Below are positions 1 to 5,483 of a DNA stretch of 5,709 nt, piece after piece. A program made the position numbers and the translations under genes. Origin of the DNA: Candidatus Acidiferrales bacterium. GTDB lineage: Bacteria; Acidobacteriota; Terriglobia; Acidoferrales; UBA7541. The notes below the pieces were generated by a model that worked only from the letters and a program-made list of their open reading frames with translations, ran no database searches and was not told the origin of the DNA. The number at the start of each line of letters is the position of its first letter. The first letter of the stretch is position 1. Location of the stretch: NCBI GenBank assembly GCA_030043155.1, contig JASHYE010000091.1, forward strand, positions 1 to 5,709, given 5' to 3'.

Positions 1-304
1 GATATGCCGCAACCACGATCGCGGCCCAAATCGACGCGCTTGCTACAACCAGTCCGGCGGCAAGAATCACGCTTCCAAAATAAAGAGGGTTTCGCGTGTA
101 TGCGTAAGGCCCGCCAACCGCAAGGGCCTGGTGTTTTCGTAAATGCCCGGCAGCCCAGGCTCGAATGATCAGTCCCAGCACGCCTATTCCGGCCCCGGTG
201 ATCAGCGATTGGGCCGTGGGACGCGCCAGCGCAAGGTAGACAAGCGCGACGGGATAGCCGATGCGCACGCGCCAGCGAATCCAAAAATTTGTCGCCTCCG
301 CCAC
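1..304 (-). CDS. isoprenylcysteine carboxyl methyltransferase / phospholipid methyltransferase-like membrane protein, N-terminal part
   Basis: This gene runs off the left edge; 101 codons are visible, from GTG 304 with GAGGA as Shine-Dalgarno. The protein starts with a basic segment (WIRWRVRIG) followed by hydrophobic stretches at about residues 15-27, 34-50 and 77-100, so it is an integral membrane protein. The diagnostic block is IIRAWAAGHLRKHQAL (46-61) followed by GGPYAYTRNPLYFGS (64-78). This matches the conserved core of the ICMT/PEMT family of S-adenosylmethionine-dependent membrane methyltransferases ('GPY..xRNPLY.G'). The C-terminal SAM-binding half is off-window. The gene shares one base with the waaC stop, so it is probably co-translated with the LPS genes. 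Bacterial members of this family act on varied and mostly unknown substrates, and true prenyl-cysteine chemistry should not be assumed. I cannot give a substrate or a gene symbol. Confidence 0.85.
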   Translation of the reverse strand, partial: MAEATNFWIRWRVRIGYPVALVYLALARPTAQSLITGAGIGVLGLIIRAWAAGHLRKHQALAVGGPYAYTRNPLYFGSVILAAGLVVASASIWAAIVVAAY

Positions 305-1305
305 TATGCCGTCCTCAGTCTTCGCTCAACAGCATCGAGCACATCCTCAACGCTAATGGCCAGCATCGCCGGAGACACAACCTCGTTATGACGATATGTG
401 GTTTGTTCGGGCCGCGCTTTCCGCACCACGATATCGCCAGCCGAGAAAGGGCCATTTCGCGCCGGATCAGTCGGCCCATAGAGTCCCACCACCGGAGTGC
501 CCAGCGCCGACGCGAGGTGCAGCGGGCCCGTATCGCCCGCCACCATCAGATTGGCACCGCGCAGAAGCGCAATCAGCTGCTTCAGATTGAACATTTCGAC
601 AATTGGCGCCGGGTCGCCAGCGCTCAGACGAACCCTTTCCGTCAATTGCTCTTCGCCGGGTCCAAAGCTCACGATCCCTTGCCATCCGTATTTTTTCGCA
701 AGCTCCCGATGCAGCTCTCCGTAGCGCTCCGCGGGCCAGCATTTCGCTCCCCATCCGCCGCCTGGAGAAAGCACGAAATACTTCTCAACATTTTTCGCCG
801 CCAAAATCCGTTTCACTTCTTCCGTTTCTTCAGCTAGTCCCGGAAGGGGAAAGCGAATTTGACCTCCGCGTACCCCTGTCGCCTTCGCAAGCTCCAGGTT
901 GTGCTCAATTTTGTGCGCACCATGCGGATGAATCGTTGTGGTATAGAGAAGCGCCGCTCCACTTTCCCGCGAATACTGCGAATCAAATCCGAATCGCTTT
1001 GGCGCGCCAGAAAACCATCCAAGAATCGCCGAGCGATAAAGCGATTGGAAATCGATCGCAATCGTGTAGTTTGCGGCTCTCAATCGGCGCACACACTCAA
1101 GTACATTTCGCCATGAGCCGCGATTGATTGTGACCACATGATCGATGCAGGGATTTTCGTCGAGGACTGGAGCCCACTTCTCGTCCACCAGCCAGTCAAT
1201 CCTGGCCCGGGGAAACGCTTCCCGGAGAGCGCAAACTGCGGGAAGGGTATGAACAATATCTCCAAGGGCTCCCATGCGAAGGATGAGAAAACGCTGGTCA
1301 TCCAT
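304..1305 (-). CDS. waaC: ADP-heptose:LPS heptosyltransferase I (GT9)
   Basis: WaaC adds the first heptose from ADP-heptose to Kdo of Kdo-lipid A on the cytoplasmic side of the inner membrane. From the chosen start the product is 333 residues, a normal GT9 length. The N-terminal motif RFLILRMGALGDIVHTLPAV begins at residue 5. The donor domain shows PGGGWGAKCWPAERYG and GDTGPLHL (257-264), where the DTG..HL aspartate is the conserved GT9 residue, then a VVGLYGPTDP stretch and RNGPF. It lacks the C-terminal cysteine cluster of its paralogue WaaF. I chose ATG 1305 because family similarity begins right after it and it makes an 8-nt overlap (ATGGATGA) with rfaE2. In-frame ATGs at 1314, 1323 and 1332 and a GTG at 1398 are possible, and no start has a strong Shine-Dalgarno. 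The stop TAG 306-304 shares one base with the next gene's GTG. It could use a different first-heptose acceptor, but operon context favours WaaC. Confidence 0.9.
   Translation of the reverse strand: MDDQRFLILRMGALGDIVHTLPAVCALREAFPRARIDWLVDEKWAPVLDENPCIDHVVTINRGSWRNVLECVRRLRAANYTIAIDFQSLYRSAILGWFSGAPKRFGFDSQYSRESGAALLYTTTIHPHGAHKIEHNLELAKATGVRGGQIRFPLPGLAEETEEVKRILAAKNVEKYFVLSPGGGWGAKCWPAERYGELHRELAKKYGWQGIVSFGPGEEQLTERVRLSAGDPAPIVEMFNLKQLIALLRGANLMVAGDTGPLHLASALGTPVVGLYGPTDPARNGPFSAGDIVVRKARPEQTTYRHNEVVSPAMLAISVEDVLDAVERRLRTA
312..316 (-). promoter_or_regulatory. Shine-Dalgarno of the terminal methyltransferase gene
   Basis: The minus strand reads GAGGA, 7 nt before GTG 304-302, inside the waaC 3' end. 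This frame has a stop at 328-326 and no other start codon between that stop and the GTG, so the site and the frame together fix the start. Confidence 0.6.
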
Positions 1306-1822
1306 TCCGGGCATTCCGGGCATTTCCGGCATTTCGGGTGTTTTGGGGATGGCGAATCTGTTCGATAAGGTCTCGGGTCGAATGTCTCTTTTCGTCACCT
1401 ACAATGGCGATGCGGATACCCAGCCGCTCCGATTCATCCCGCTCGGGCACGCTCTCGAGCGTGTAATCCGTTCCTTTCACATGAACATCCGGATGCAATT
1501 CACGTAATAGCGGGCGAACATCGACTTCGTCAAAAATCACGACAAAATCCACCGCCTTGAGCGCAGCAACCAATTCGGCGCGATCCGATTGCACCAAAAT
1601 CGGCCGTCCCCGCGCCTTCAGCCTTCGCACGCTCGAATCCGAGTTGATCGCTACCACGAGCAAATCACCCTCGTTGCGCGCCGCTTCCAAATATCTTACG
1701 TGCCCCGCGTGCAAAACATCGAAGCATCCATTCGCCAGAACTACGGTTTTCCCCGCCTTGCGCGCGTCACCAAGCCGCCTCGCAAGGCTCGCTCGATCCA
1801 GAATCTTCGTCCGCGTGTTCAC
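1298..1822 (-). CDS. rfaE2: D-glycero-beta-D-manno-heptose 1-phosphate adenylyltransferase (HldE domain 2 equivalent)
   Basis: This cytoplasmic enzyme couples heptose 1-phosphate with ATP to ADP-heptose, the donor for WaaC and WaaF. The 174-residue product belongs to the cytidylyltransferase-like nucleotidyltransferase family. NGCFDVLHAGH (31-41) carries the HxGH nucleotide-binding motif, KGTDY (116-120) is the second conserved block, and HSTRDLIEQI (147-156) matches the C-terminal 'ST..LI..I' signature. The domain should end near residue 157. The remaining tail, HPQNTRNAGNARNARNG, is low-complexity Asn/Arg/Ala sequence encoded by a 9-bp tandem repeat and has no expected function. The start is GTG at 1822, since no other in-frame Met precedes the HxGH motif; it lies in a GTGA overlap with rfaE1 and has no clear Shine-Dalgarno, so coupled initiation is likely. 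The stop overlaps the waaC start by 8 nt. Confidence 0.94.
   Translation of the reverse strand: MNTRTKILDRASLARRLGDARKAGKTVVLANGCFDVLHAGHVRYLEAARNEGDLLVVAINSDSSVRRLKARGRPILVQSDRAELVAALKAVDFVVIFDEVDVRPLLRELHPDVHVKGTDYTLESVPERDESERLGIRIAIVGDEKRHSTRDLIEQIRHPQNTRNAGNARNARNG
1303..1338. repeat. 9-bp tandem repeat across the rfaE2/waaC junction, four units
   Basis: The plus strand reads cattccggg at 1303 and again, identically, at 1312, then catttccgg at 1321 and catttcggg at 1330. A more degraded unit, tgttttggg, may follow at 1339-1347. On the minus strand each unit contains one ATG. In the rfaE2 frame the array encodes the NAGNARNARNG tail. In the waaC frame it gives Met-Pro-Glu/Gly steps with ATGs at 1332, 1323, 1314 and 1305. 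The 9-nt period keeps both frames whatever the copy number. The repeat is seen directly; any effect on waaC initiation is inference. Confidence 0.85.
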
Positions 1823-2856
1823 CGCGCACCACTGGCTTCATTGCGAATCGCTGCTTCGATCTCCGCGCGCGAAACTGTCGCCGTGCCTCGTTTCATCACG
1901 ACAATTCCGCCGCCATAGTTTGCCAAATGCGCCGCCTCAACAAACGAAGCGTCCGCAGCCAAGGCCAGCGTAAAGATGGCAATCACCGTGTCTCCTGCGC
2001 CGGTCACGTCCACAGCATCATCAGCGCCATAAATTGGGATTTTATAGAGAGGTTTCCCTCGTTCAAACAGAACCATTCCGTCTTTGCCGCGAGTCACGAG
2101 GAGCGCCTGCAATTTCATCGCACGCAGTGTGCGAATCCCGAATTGCTCGAGCCGCTTCTCATCTTTGCCGATGCGCACGCCATACAGAGCCTCCAGCTCC
2201 GGCTCGTTTGGCGTGGCCGCTGTGAACGCCTGACCTCGATAATCCAGCAGCCGATAACGCGAATCGAGCGTCGCGAATCTAGCTTTGATTCCTTTCAAAA
2301 GTTCGGGCGTCACTGAGCCCGCATGATAATCCGAGATGAGCGTGCCGTCGCATTTCGCAACGCATCGAAGGATTTTCTTGCGGAGCTTTGCCTGCGCGCC
2401 CTTCGGCAGCGCCCCTCCTCCTTCGCGATCCACTCTCAAAACTTGCTGTCTTCCGGTGTGCGACCATCGCGCGACAAATCGCGTTTTTGTTGTCGTGCTT
2501 GCCCCGCGCACTCGCAATATTCCGGAAACATCCACTCCTTTGGCGCGAAAGTGCCCGATCAGCGCATCCGCGGCTGCGTCATCTCCAACGGCGCCTGCTG
2601 GCAAAACGCGCGCGCCGAGGGCAATCAGATTATTCGCTGCATTTGCGGCGCCTCCCGGAAAAAACTCTGTCGCCTGATGACGCAAGATAAGCACTGGAGC
2701 CTCGCGCGAAATACGCGAAATTTCCCCGGTGACGTACTCATCCGCAATGAAATCCCCGATTACCGCAATCGTCTGCCGGGGAAAAGAAGCGGTGATTTCC
2801 AACAGGCGCGAGAGGTCTACCGCGCCGCGTCGTTGCTCTGCTGACTTGCTTCTCAT
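1819..2856 (-). CDS. rfaE1: D-glycero-beta-D-manno-heptose-7-phosphate kinase (PfkB family; HldE domain 1 equivalent)
   Basis: This cytoplasmic kinase phosphorylates C1 of heptose 7-phosphate with ATP to give the 1,7-bisphosphate, the substrate of GmhB. The 345-residue product corresponds to the N-terminal half of enterobacterial HldE. Motifs in order are: GDFIADEY (34-41); GEISRISREAPV (44-55), where most relatives have SRISPEAP; the PfkB signature 1 region PGGAANAANN (67-76); SDYHAGSVT in the middle; and PfkB signature 2 DVTGAGD (283-289), with D289 as catalytic base. The start is set at ATG 2856 because it has an AAAGG Shine-Dalgarno and makes an ATGA overlap with gmhB; an in-frame TTG at 2880 would only add MQRSKGAA. 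The first 12 or so residues are basic and probably disordered. The gene ends in a GTGA overlap with rfaE2, the exact partner domain of fused HldE, which makes the call firm. Confidence 0.94.
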   Translation of the reverse strand: MRSKSAEQRRGAVDLSRLLEITASFPRQTIAVIGDFIADEYVTGEISRISREAPVLILRHQATEFFPGGAANAANNLIALGARVLPAGAVGDDAAADALIGHFRAKGVDVSGILRVRGASTTTKTRFVARWSHTGRQQVLRVDREGGGALPKGAQAKLRKKILRCVAKCDGTLISDYHAGSVTPELLKGIKARFATLDSRYRLLDYRGQAFTAATPNEPELEALYGVRIGKDEKRLEQFGIRTLRAMKLQALLVTRGKDGMVLFERGKPLYKIPIYGADDAVDVTGAGDTVIAIFTLALAADASFVEAAHLANYGGGIVVMKRGTATVSRAEIEAAIRNEASGAR

Positions 2857-3428
2857 TGCTGCGCCTTTGCTGCGCTGCAAATCAAATCCACGGCCTCTTC
2901 GAGATTCTCAACTACATGATCGGGCTGCCGCGGCCATTTATGCCTGTTCCACTCGTACTCTCCGCGGCCATACCCTGAGAGCACCAGAATCCCACGGCAT
3001 CCGACCGCATGCGCCATGGAAATATCGTCGTAGCGGTCACTTACAAGCACCGAACGTTTGAGATCGAGATTGTGCTCCCCGGCGGCCTTTTTCACCATTC
3101 CCGGCAGCGGCTTACGGCAGTCGCAGTTGTGATCCCGGATGTGCGGGCAATAATAAATTCCATCAACATGCGCGCCTGCCTCCGCCAGTTGCTTCTCCAT
3201 TTTCTTGTGAATTTCATGAATCAGCGATTCCGGGAAAAATCCGCGCGCCGCACCGGACTGATTCGTGACCACAATCACCGCGAATCCAGCATCGTTCAGA
3301 CGGCGAATCGCCGCGCCGGCGTACGGAAAAATTGAGAAACGGCTAAGATGATTCGCATAACCCATTTCTTCTGAAATTGTTCCATCGCGATCGAGGAACA
3401 CTGCTGGTCTCTTGGCGCGATCAGGCAT
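2853..3428 (-). CDS. gmhB: D-glycero-D-manno-heptose-1,7-bisphosphate 7-phosphatase (HAD family)
   Basis: GmhB removes the 7-phosphate of heptose 1,7-bisphosphate between the RfaE1 and RfaE2 steps of ADP-heptose synthesis. With the start at 3428 the cytoplasmic product is 191 residues, normal for the family. HAD motif I is FLDRDGT (11-17; nucleophile D13, acid/base D15). Motif II is VTNQSG (54-59). The zinc site is C94-P-H96 plus C102-D-C104, with five residues between H96 and C102, followed directly by RKPLPGM (K106 is the HAD lysine). Motif IV is SDRYDD (130-135). Most relatives have Gly-Asp where this protein has Ser130-Asp131; the acidic residues are kept, so activity is expected. The longer version from 3461 would add an Arg/Cys-rich stretch overlapping waaF and is rejected. 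The start overlaps waaF by 8 nt and the stop overlaps rfaE1 by 4 nt. Location next to the kinase and adenylyltransferase favours GmhB over the HAD relative HisB-N. Confidence 0.93.
   Translation of the reverse strand: MPDRAKRPAVFLDRDGTISEEMGYANHLSRFSIFPYAGAAIRRLNDAGFAVIVVTNQSGAARGFFPESLIHEIHKKMEKQLAEAGAHVDGIYYCPHIRDHNCDCRKPLPGMVKKAAGEHNLDLKRSVLVSDRYDDISMAHAVGCRGILVLSGYGRGEYEWNRHKWPRQPDHVVENLEEAVDLICSAAKAQQ
2864..2868 (-). promoter_or_regulatory. Shine-Dalgarno of rfaE1 inside the gmhB 3' end
   Basis: The minus strand reads AAAGG with 7 nt to the ATG at 2856. It lies in the last codons of gmhB and supports the ATG that forms the ATGA overlap, rather than the in-frame TTG at 2880. Confidence 0.6.
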
Positions 3429-4455
3429 ACTTCTCCTGCTGCAGCCACCGCGCCGCCGCATCTCTCACATCCTTCACCGGAACCCGCTCCATGCATCGAT
3501 GGTCAATCGGACATTCGCGCAGAAAACACGGGCTGCACGCCACTTTGTGCTGAATGATGGCCCGATGTGCCGTCATGGGAGCCGTCCCCTCCGGATCCGT
3601 GGACCCAAACACTGCCACCACAGGCACACCGACAGCAGCCGCAACATGCATCGCACCTGAATCATTTCCGACAAAGAGATGACACCGCGCAAAAAGCGCG
3701 GGAAGCTCGCTCATCGAAGTCTGCCCCGCGAGACTCACAGCCCGATGGCGCATGCTCTTCGTGATTTGGCGGCAGATATCAATTTCCGAATTCGAGCCGA
3801 AAAGTACCACATCCGCGCCAAAATCATCAACGAGCCCATCGGCCACAGCAGCGAATCTCTCAGCAGGCCAGCACTTCGCCGAACCGTAAGCTGCGCCTGG
3901 CGCAACCGCGACCCGCTTCTTTCCCGCGAGCAGCCCTGCATCGCGCAAACGCGTCTCTGCAGCTTGAGAAGCCTCGGTGCTCAGTCGAAGCGAGATCTCT
4001 TCAAACTTTGGAATGCTCTCCAGCCATCCTGCGCGCTGCAGTAAAACAAGGTAGTAATAAGCTTCATGCGCTGCAATTTCGCCCGGCTTCGGCACAGCGA
4101 TCGCCTTAGTTAACAAAATGCTTCGCCCATTCCGCGCGTACCCGATACGCTGCGGAATTTTCGCTCGCCACACCAGCCAAGCGGCCGAGAACGCGTTCTG
4201 CAACAAGACCGCGCAGTCGAATTTTTCTTCGCGCAAGCTTTCCGCCGCCCGCTCAATCCCAATCGGATTTCCCGAACGCGCCGTAAGCGCAATAACGCGA
4301 TCCGCAAAATCCTGCCCACCGTACATTGCCGCGACCCATGGGCGCGCCAAAATTGTAATCTCAGCTTCCGGCCATCGCTGACGAATCGCTTGCAGTGCAG
4401 GAATCGACATGATTGCATCGCCGATCCAGTTTGTGGCGCGAACAAGAATCTTCAT
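3421..4455 (-). CDS. waaF: ADP-heptose:LPS heptosyltransferase II (GT9)
   Basis: This GT9 glycosyltransferase transfers L-glycero-D-manno-heptose from ADP-heptose to heptose I of the inner core, in the cytoplasm at the inner membrane. The 344-residue product has the typical GT-B layout. The N-terminal acceptor-domain motif RATNWIGDAIMSIPAL starts at residue 6. The nucleotide-sugar domain contains KCWPAERF and GNDSGAMH (263-270) followed by a VPVVAVFGSTDP stretch. The C-terminal cysteine cluster C307, C310, C315 and C321 ends in the CMERVPV block. That Cys-rich tail is characteristic of WaaF and absent from WaaC, which is why this paralogue is called heptosyltransferase II rather than I. The ATG at 4455 overlaps the lpxK stop by 4 nt. 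The last 8 nt are shared with the gmhB start. Acceptor specificity (second versus another heptose) is inferred from family resemblance. Confidence 0.92.
   Translation of the reverse strand: MKILVRATNWIGDAIMSIPALQAIRQRWPEAEITILARPWVAAMYGGQDFADRVIALTARSGNPIGIERAAESLREEKFDCAVLLQNAFSAAWLVWRAKIPQRIGYARNGRSILLTKAIAVPKPGEIAAHEAYYYLVLLQRAGWLESIPKFEEISLRLSTEASQAAETRLRDAGLLAGKKRVAVAPGAAYGSAKCWPAERFAAVADGLVDDFGADVVLFGSNSEIDICRQITKSMRHRAVSLAGQTSMSELPALFARCHLFVGNDSGAMHVAAAVGVPVVAVFGSTDPEGTAPMTAHRAIIQHKVACSPCFLRECPIDHRCMERVPVKDVRDAAARWLQQEKYA
3431..3437 (-). promoter_or_regulatory. Shine-Dalgarno of gmhB inside the waaF 3' end
   Basis: On the minus strand AGGAGAA lies just before the ATG at 3428, with the AGGAG core about 4 nt from it. 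It is formed by the waaF codons CAG GAG AAG. This is the best ribosome-binding site in the window and decides the gmhB start in favour of 3428 over the upstream in-frame extension to 3461. Confidence 0.75.
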
Positions 4456-5483
4456 CTTCTTAGCTCGTCCCTCTTGCCTTCAATCCGCTTCAAGATACAT
4501 TGCCGCAAGCCGTCTTCATCATCGAATTGCATTCCGATGCGGCAGAAATACAGCGGCAGACCGATAGCTGCACCCGCAGGTAAATCATAAATATCTTTTT
4601 CAGTGCAAATCAGCGAATCTGCGCCTGCCTTACGCGCAGCCGTCTCCAGAGAGATGAGATCCTGCGCCGAGTACCAGTGATGGTCACGAAAAGTCCTGTG
4701 GCCCGCAACTTCAATGCGCCATCTCTTAAGATCAGCCAAAAACCCCAAAGGGTTGCCGATCCCGCAGAATGCGAAAAACCTGTGCTTATCCGCGTCAGGT
4801 TTCTCTGCGTCCGTGCTGCCCCATAATTTCAGATCCTGCAACTTTGTTTGCGAATAGAAAATGGACGCAGGTGTGTATCGGCGAATTATGGCTTCAATGG
4901 CTGGAGCGCGCTCACCGAGCCGGTGAATTACGACAATGTCTGCCCGTCGCAATCCTGAAAGAGGCTCACGCAGTCTGCCCGTCGGCAGAACGTGCCCACC
5001 GCCGAATGCCTGCATGCCATCAATCATTACGATGTCCACATCGCGCGCAAGCTGCAGGTGCTGAAATCCATCGTCCAATACAAAACAGTGGACGCCGCGC
5101 GTTTCGAGCTGCTGCCCTGCGCGAAAGCGATTTGCGTCGATTCCATACTCGGTGTTTGTGCCAAGCCTTCTACGAACCAGCTCCATCTCATCGTTGAACC
5201 TCGGCACGGCTTCATTATCTGTACTTGCACGATTCTGCGGCAGCGGCCTGTACCCCCGTGAAAGAATCCCCACCTTCTCGCCATTTTGTACAAATCGCTG
5301 CGCCAGCCAGATGACCATCGGCGTTTTTCCTGTCCCGCCGGTCGTGAGGTTTCCAACGCTCACCACAATGCCGTTCAAGTGTTTCTGCCGGAGTATCCCT
5401 GCCCGATAGCCCCCTGACCGAATTCGCGCTCCTGCGCCGTAAAGAATCGACGCCGGCCACAGCACCGACCGAGCGAATTTCAC
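4452..5483 (-). CDS. lpxK: tetraacyldisaccharide 4'-kinase (lipid A 4'-kinase)
   Basis: LpxK phosphorylates the 4' position of tetraacyldisaccharide 1-phosphate with ATP to give lipid IVA, at the inner face of the inner membrane. The 343-residue product is the usual family length. Visible motifs in order are: a hydrophobic N-terminal segment ending in LYGAG (about residues 8-18); the P-loop GNLTTGGTGKTP (44-55); LSRGYR (74-79); DEMEL (98-102), the family's conserved acidic block; the Mg/ATP-associated LDDGFQH (136-142); GRLREPL (169-175); FCGIGNP (239-245); FRDHHWY (265-271), which holds the conserved His region; and TEKD (294-297). No key motif is missing. The start is GTG at 5483, because the next in-frame Met lies beyond the P-loop. 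This start overlaps the waaA stop as GTGA and has only a weak G-rich Shine-Dalgarno, so coupling to waaA is likely. The stop overlaps the waaF start as ATGA. Confidence 0.96.
   Translation of the reverse strand: MKFARSVLWPASILYGAGARIRSGGYRAGILRQKHLNGIVVSVGNLTTGGTGKTPMVIWLAQRFVQNGEKVGILSRGYRPLPQNRASTDNEAVPRFNDEMELVRRRLGTNTEYGIDANRFRAGQQLETRGVHCFVLDDGFQHLQLARDVDIVMIDGMQAFGGGHVLPTGRLREPLSGLRRADIVVIHRLGERAPAIEAIIRRYTPASIFYSQTKLQDLKLWGSTDAEKPDADKHRFFAFCGIGNPLGFLADLKRWRIEVAGHRTFRDHHWYSAQDLISLETAARKAGADSLICTEKDIYDLPAGAAIGLPLYFCRIGMQFDDEDGLRQCILKRIEGKRDELRR

Noticed and set aside
289..1127. Long plus-strand open frames (289-837 and 603-1127) opposite waaC
   Set aside because: They have Arg/Ser/His-rich composition with no recognisable domain and lie antisense to a waaC frame full of GT9 motifs; they are shadows of its codon bias.
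1303..1338. CRISPR-like or regulatory repeat array
   Set aside because: The units are 9 bp with no spacers and are coding in two frames, so this is a microsatellite-type tandem repeat, not a CRISPR array or operator set.
1306..1398. Longer waaC from GTG 1398
   Set aside because: It would overlap rfaE2 by about 100 nt and add a non-conserved stretch made partly of the 9-bp repeat; family similarity begins right after ATG 1305.
2323..2844. 173-codon plus-strand open frame opposite rfaE1
   Set aside because: It is antisense to a clear PfkB-family kinase, has no motif, and shows no Shine-Dalgarno or neighbouring context that supports it.
2857..2880. rfaE1 start at TTG 2880
   Set aside because: ATG 2856 has an AAAGG at good spacing and makes an ATGA overlap; the eight extra residues carry no conserved feature.
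3429..3461. Longer gmhB from 3461
   Set aside because: The extra residues are Arg/Gly/Cys-rich and come from reading the waaF cysteine-rich tail out of frame; ATG 3428 has a strong AGGAG site.
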